The notes under the pieces are model-generated. The model saw nothing but the letters and a program-made list of their open reading frames with translations, was not told where the DNA came from and searched no databases. From Lithospermum erythrorhizon (lineage: Eukaryota > Streptophyta > Magnoliopsida > Boraginales > Boraginaceae), in NCBI GenBank assembly GCA_019722365.1, contig JADFUC010000954.1, forward strand, positions 3,100,001-3,164,000: a stretch of DNA of 64,000 nucleotides, given 5' to 3'. A program made the translations under genes and the position numbers. This document shows positions 58,790-64,000 of the stretch, one piece after another. How positions within the stretch are numbered: the stretch's first letter is position 1; each line of letters opens with the position of its first letter.

Positions 58790-60190
58790 GACGTCTACGG
58801 TATGGGCAGCTTGATATGGGCTTGAGTTGGTAGGCTTGGGTCTTTGAGTTGGATATGTCACTTGGGCCGAGTGCAGGGGGCAGTTTTGACTCGACTTTGG
58901 ATATGGTCAGGCAGAGTCTTCTGTGGCCTTGATAAAAGGTGGTTGTATGGAGCTTGATGCTTTCTTTTTGAACTTTGAATCGTAGATGTGGCTGAATAAT
59001 TAGGATTTGGACCTGGTTTGGTAAATGGGTAGGTTGGCTAGTGAGTTCTTGCCTTTTCTTTTTGGATATGTATTGGGTTAATTTGGATGACTGACCTACT
59101 TTTGATGTATAAATGGGACTTTCTTGATTTGGATATGTCCGCCAGGGATCTTGGCTTGTCTCCGTTTAGGCTGGGTAGTTCGCTTAAGCTTGGCTTGTGT
59201 GATGGGAGCTGAATACGTTCCTCAAAGTGGGGAATTATTTACTTATTTCCTTGTATCGTCTTTGGATGTAAAGGCAGAACTTTGTGTGTGTTCTACCGGC
59301 TGACTTTAAATTGGGAAATTTGAGTGGGCGGGCTAGAACTACCAAATCGAGCACATTAAGGATTGGTCAGTCTCTTTCCTGCATTTATGTTCAATGCGCT
59401 TTATTTGGTGTAGGAGGTAGGGGCTTCATCAACTTGATCCTCTCACAGGTTGATGTGGTGCGGGGTGTAGCGGCGTGTTTCTTGCGAGCGATGGGGACGG
59501 ATAGCTCTTATTTGCTGGAGTCTCGGGATCGTCCGCCTTCCTTGATGGTTTTAGGCGCCTATTTGATGATCAGGTGTCCCAGACCGCTTTTTTTTCCTTT
59601 GAATCTTCAAGTTGGAGATGTATCGGGTGTCTTGCTGGTCTTCTTCTTGAGGTTTTTACTGACTTTGCACTTGCTTTTTCTCAGCTTCAACTTATGATTA
59701 TTTTTGAAAATGTAGAATTTATAGGCTTCGGGCGGTCGATTGGTTGGTTTGTTTCGATTGGATAAATGATCTTGGCCAGATTTGATTTGGCGTAATCTGA
59801 ACCGTTGGATATTTTCATGACTTATTCATAAAAGAATATGGTGAGCATCTTTTTGAGGTTTTTAGGTCAAAAATGGATTTATTTATTGAACCCGATATTT
59901 CCTTACTTTATTCATTTAAGCCCCGTATCTTTCGGAAACCCTATTCGAGGTTTAAAATTAATTTGATTTAATGTAAAACTCTAATTTTAACCTAAAATTA
60001 ATATCAGGCCCTTGAATTCCGGGAACCCTATTATTTTCTCACGAAACTTTAATTGGCTTCGGGTGAACCTAATCGGCATGTGTAATTATGTGATCGGTTA
60101 AAATTAATTGATTAATAAATCCATAGAAATGAACTTTATTAATTAAAATTCTCTTAGCACCAAATGCCCCTCGAACTTCCGGACACATAC
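58790..60190 (-). repeat. LTR-like repeat family, copy C
   Basis: It aligns with copy A in inverted orientation. The AT-rich first part at 60140-59900 has 'aatccatagaaatgaa', 'ttccgggaaccctattattttctc' in the + sense, 'ctttcggaaaccc' and 'ttatttattga.cccgatatt'. The region corresponding to 'ggcgtaatctg' (near 59790) is shared with copy A, a degraded TATA box lies near 59716, and the transcribed-like region at 59650-59300 includes 'ccaacttgaaga' on the minus strand. The frames at 59284-59765 are by-products. No gag/pol is visible nearby. Edges are approximate. Confidence 0.65.
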
Positions 60191-63100
60191 GTAGTAAGTG
60201 CCGGTGTTCGACCCGCCAGGAGGATTACAGAGATATGGTCATCTGGTACAACTTCGGTTTTTCTTTGGATTTTATCTGCCTCTTGCCACCCGGATCCTTG
60301 AATTCTGATGGATTTTGGTGCTCAGTGGATGGGGAAGTCATGGCACAATTAAATTTCTAATTTAAGAAATTAATTCTCGTCAGGATATGTCGAACATAAA
60401 TTTAAGTATAATATAGAAGTGCTTGATCTTCGAGAACCGTTAATTTCCGATCCTGAAGTGTATGGAGAATTAATTCCCGTGAAAATATTATTTTATTATG
60501 AATTTAAGTCGATATGGCAAAAAAATTGTCGATGAGGCGTGATTTATCTGGCGTGTTCGAGAATCTTGATTAATATGGGATAACTTCGTGAATGCGAATT
60601 TGGTGCTTGGGTTGAACATGAGTTGGCGAAATTTAGCATAGTGGACCTCTTGATTTTCGAGAAAATCATGTGGGTAGGGCACCGGCGATTTTTGTCTTGT
60701 TGGACACTTCGTAAGCTTGGATCACTTGTCCCCTCACTAAACCTTTTACCTGAGATCAAACTTCGTAAGTTGTGAAAGAAAAATTATTCCTATTACCAGC
60801 AGTGTTTGGCGAAAATCCCACCCGTCCAATTGGGATTTTTTTTTTGATGCTTGTGCTTAGTGTGAAGGATCTTGAAATCGAGCTTAGACTCTTCCACTCC
60901 CACTTCCTCCACGTTTTCAGACAAAGCATGGTTCAAAACACTTTTTTTTGTTTTTGAAATTTTTGAAACCTTATGGTTCAAAACTATTTTTTTTAATTCT
61001 TTTCTTCGGTTTGAATTATAACATGATATACAAAACGTTTTGTATTATTCATCCCCTTTCGAGAGGATTCTGCGCTTTTGTTGTCTTCTTAGTTTTACCG
61101 GCTATTTTGGGGATCGCATTTACGGTAAAGACTCACACGCTTTTTTCTTGAATCTTGAATGAATTTCAAACTGGGTAGATAACCTTGATGCTTTTTATGC
61201 CATATAATATTTGAATTAGAGTGAAAACGGTATAAAACTAAATAATTAGCATAGTATTTGCATGAAATTTGGTAGAAGTCGGTTTTGTGTAAATTGAATT
61301 TTCTTTATTTTATTTTCATTGATTGGAAGATCGAATACTTGCTTGAAATTCAAACTAGAAGTTCCGTAAGTTTCAGCATCCACGATTGTTTTCTTAATTT
61401 TTCAAAAAAAAATTGATGCGCTTTCTTTCATTATTCTTTTGCATGTTGTCACATTTTTGTGCCTTAACTTGTGATGCGGAGGTCGTATGCTCGTTGCCAT
61501 CTTTACTAGAACCGCAGTGGTCTGAAGATATCGAGGTAAGGCAGAGATAAGTTAGTCATCGACCCCTCGAAGTGGGTAGGCCTGAGCTTTTAGGTATTTG
61601 AATTCTGAAAGTCCATAATTCATTATGAATTATGTATCTTGAAAGTATTTTGGTCATATCTTTGCTTTCGTTTACTGTTTTTTATGTTAATTATATGAAT
61701 GTGTAGGTATCTGACCCCTGTATCTTTTGTTTTCTGGACGTTTCTGCATTTGAGTTTGTCTTCATCCACGAATTTGCCCTGGAACAGACTACTTCCCTTT
61801 TTGTGCATATGCTAGCTTTTTGCATGTTGTCTTTTCTTTGCTTACTTGGGGTTATTGGGGTTGGGTGGTAGTATCCCGTGTCCCTTTGATTTTGTGCAAA
61901 TATACCCTTTTTTCCCGGGGTAGGGGTTGGTTGCTTTTGATGGGATGCTGGTTTGATAGAACTCTGGACCTCATCAACTTTGTGTGTGGTGTTGGCGTTT
62001 GTGTGGTATTGGCCTCGGCTGCTCCAGGTTTTTCTTCACCCTGGGATAGCAGTGGTCTTACAGGTTCGATCCACTCCCGCGCCCAGGGTTGTGTGCCCGT
62101 CCACTTCGCGTAAGTCCTCCGTGAAGTACTTAATATTCGAAGTATAGTCAGGCGCGTGATTTCGTGGATCGTCGATTGATTTACCTAGTAGTTACTTATT
62201 AAGTTCATAACAAAAGCATTCACAAACAATTGATATCCTTACCGGTTAACACCCGATTAAATTAGTAAGAAACTAAGCTATATCTACATGATAGCTAGCA
62301 TATACATGATAGAGCACAAAATAGGAGATGCTTCTTAACAACGTATACTTATTAAATTTACGTGGCATTACTATATCTACATGGTAATTGAAAAGCATGT
62401 GTTCGATTATTAATTAAGTAAGTGACAACTATTTCTAGCGATTAATCGCTTATATGACGACTTAATATTGATATCAGATATTAAATACTATTATATATGA
62501 TAATCGAATTATGGCGGAAATAAATTAACTACAGAAAATCAAATCATCCGATCCGACTATCATGGTGCATTAATAATAAAATTAGTTCATAATAAAAGAC
62601 ATAAATAAATACATGAAATTAATGGCATTAAATCGCCCATGATAAAAATAACTTGAATTAAAATATTGAGCCAATTAAAAGTGTCAACTCGCTTGTCGCG
62701 CGATACGTAATTGATTTCTCGATTTCTTGCGCGGCCATTAGTGTAGCTCCAACAAAGTTGATGACTTCTTTTACGGAATTAGAGATATCTTTTTTTACTC
62801 ACAACAACAACATATGTTTGCCGTAACCTAATATTGATGGGCGAATCCACATTCTTGGATGCATGACTCATATAACCATAGTGAATTTGCTTTCGTATCT
62901 TCAATTGAGGCCGATTCACTTCACTTTAGATAATTGCTAAACTCAAATAAAAGCGAAAACAAGTGCAAATTATATGGATTAAGGTAAAAAGTAACATCAT
63001 TAATACGTAATTAGGGCCTCAGCAACATATAATAAGCAAACATCGACTACTACCGCCGAGGCTTATAATACCGTCGTTCTAGCAATTGGGTTTCTCCGCC

Positions 63101-64000
63101 GTTCCGGGTTAGTCAAAAGTCTAGAGATATCGTCGGCTTCGGTTTGAAATGCTAGAATCTTTGTATTGTGACGAGGTTGGGGGCGAGTGTAGAGCATTTT
63201 TGAGGTGCGTGAGGCCAGTGGAGTGCTAAAGATTGTCGGATGGTGTGTAGTGTGTTTTTTCTGGCGAGAGTGTGGATGCCTCCTGCGGGACCGGGTAAGA
63301 GTAAGAGTGCGCGCCGAACCGAGTTATGTGTCTACTCTTCGTCAGAAACCACTTGAAGAAGCTGTTTCCCTTCACAGATGACTTCGGTGGATGGAGATCT
63401 AAGCATGCAAAGTGGGGTACTCTTAGAAGGCTTAATTAAAGTATATATCTTCCCTACAGGTTGTTGCTAGTAGTTACCCAAAGGATGTCTTTGAAGTGAA
63501 TGTAATGCTGTACCATAACATGTGTATGTTATCTTTTTTACTACTTCTTTTTCTTTGGCGAGAACTTCGGAGATTGTGCCCCCACCGTAGAATGAGGAGG
63601 TTCGGATCAGTGGGTGATTCGATGAGCACTTGGTTAATATGGTCGCGGGGCCAGCCGGCTTCGAGGATGAGCGCAGAACCCTGGTCATGGATTCCTTGAG
63701 CCGTTGGAGGCTGTGTGATCACGGAGGGAATAGGCATCATTGATCTCGAAGGGGTTGAATCTACGGTTGTGGGATGTTTGAGGCCGTCAGTTGCATGATC
63801 AGGGAGGCATTTCTTTGTTGCGATCCATCTTTGCTTTTTTATATAGGTGTTCGTGCGAGTTGATTAGAAACGGCTTGAGAGGTCGGCTTGGGCGGAGGCG
63901 TATTCATTTGTGGAGGTAAGTGGCATGAGTTCACTTACGAGATGAGGAAGCGTCGTAGCTTTCTTTGAAAATACCAGCGAAGTTCGGTCGGCCCGAGTTT
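60191..64000. other. Unassigned region, probably repeat-derived
   Basis: I see no recognisable gene. Composition changes repeatedly: GC-richer around 61820-62160, 63040-63320 and 63560-63980, AT-rich around 62160-62700. A T/A-rich run near 60839 and TATA-like 'ctatataaaaaagc' on the minus strand near 63848 resemble LTR-type sequence. The minus-strand frame at 63740-63474 (88 aa) has no family I recognise. The window may cut a retrotransposon at its right edge. Confidence 0.35.

Noticed and set aside
59284..59765. 137-residue frame on the + strand
   Set aside because: It lies antisense inside LTR-like copy C and is not preserved in copy A.
1..64000. A new defence, biosynthetic or other multi-gene system
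   Set aside because: Only two intact genes and one relic of unrelated function are present. Everything else with coding similarity is retrotransposon debris.

Overview
The window is nuclear DNA from a flowering plant, almost certainly a eudicot. It is AT-rich, the genes have GT-AG introns, and the intergenic space is filled with LTR retrotransposons, L1-type LINEs and TIR/MITE elements in various states of decay. There are no operons, ribosome-binding sites or prokaryotic features. The species cannot be named from the sequence.

Only two loci look like intact protein-coding genes. (1) A seven-exon remorin-family gene lies on the + strand (35472-38980, predicted 539 aa) with the C-terminal remorin helix and a cysteine-containing C-terminal tail. 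(2) A two-exon class B heat-shock factor of the HSFB4 type lies on the - strand (48201-49647, predicted 382 aa), with a complete DNA-binding domain, HR-A/B coiled coil, KLFGV repressor motif and a terminal LxLxL motif. A third locus on the - strand (1345-9656) is a glutamate-receptor-like (GLR) channel relic. Its pore and ligand-binding exons are still readable. Its amino-terminal domain carries stops and frameshifts, its first exon is not seen, and a ~4.9-kb Ty1/copia element sits in the intron between the two pore-region exons.

Layout: 1-1344 intergenic; 1345-9656 GLR relic with nested copia (2639 to about 7500); 9.7-15.4 kb AT-rich intergenic with one copy of a segmental repeat (about 13255-14060); 15.5-19.19 kb decayed LINE (+); 19.59-20.87 kb LTR-like repeat copy A (+); 22.75-24.51 kb TIR-bounded element; about 25.05-28.75 kb degenerate LTR element with gag-like remnants only (-); 28.8-35.3 kb intergenic; 35.3-39.0 kb remorin gene; 39.64-41.69 kb 5'-truncated LINE (-); 42.59-43.84 kb second copy of the segmental repeat with a TIR element inserted; 44.27-46.20 kb LTR-like copy B (-) between two ~264-bp repeats; 48.2-49.8 kb HSFB4; 51.0-52.57 kb TIR element filled with a decayed ~28-bp minisatellite; 52.88-52.95 kb (TC)35; 57.78-58.16 kb Mutator-like MITE with a clear 9-bp target duplication; 58.79-60.19 kb LTR-like copy C (-); 60.2-64.0 kb unassigned, probably repeat-derived.

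The genes do not form a pathway: a membrane scaffold gene, a transcriptional repressor gene and a dead channel gene are separated by transposons. I found no convincing previously undescribed biological system. The best leads are the minisatellite-bearing TIR element, the three-copy LTR-like family with a shared promoter-like core, and the repeat duplication around 42.6-46.5 kb.
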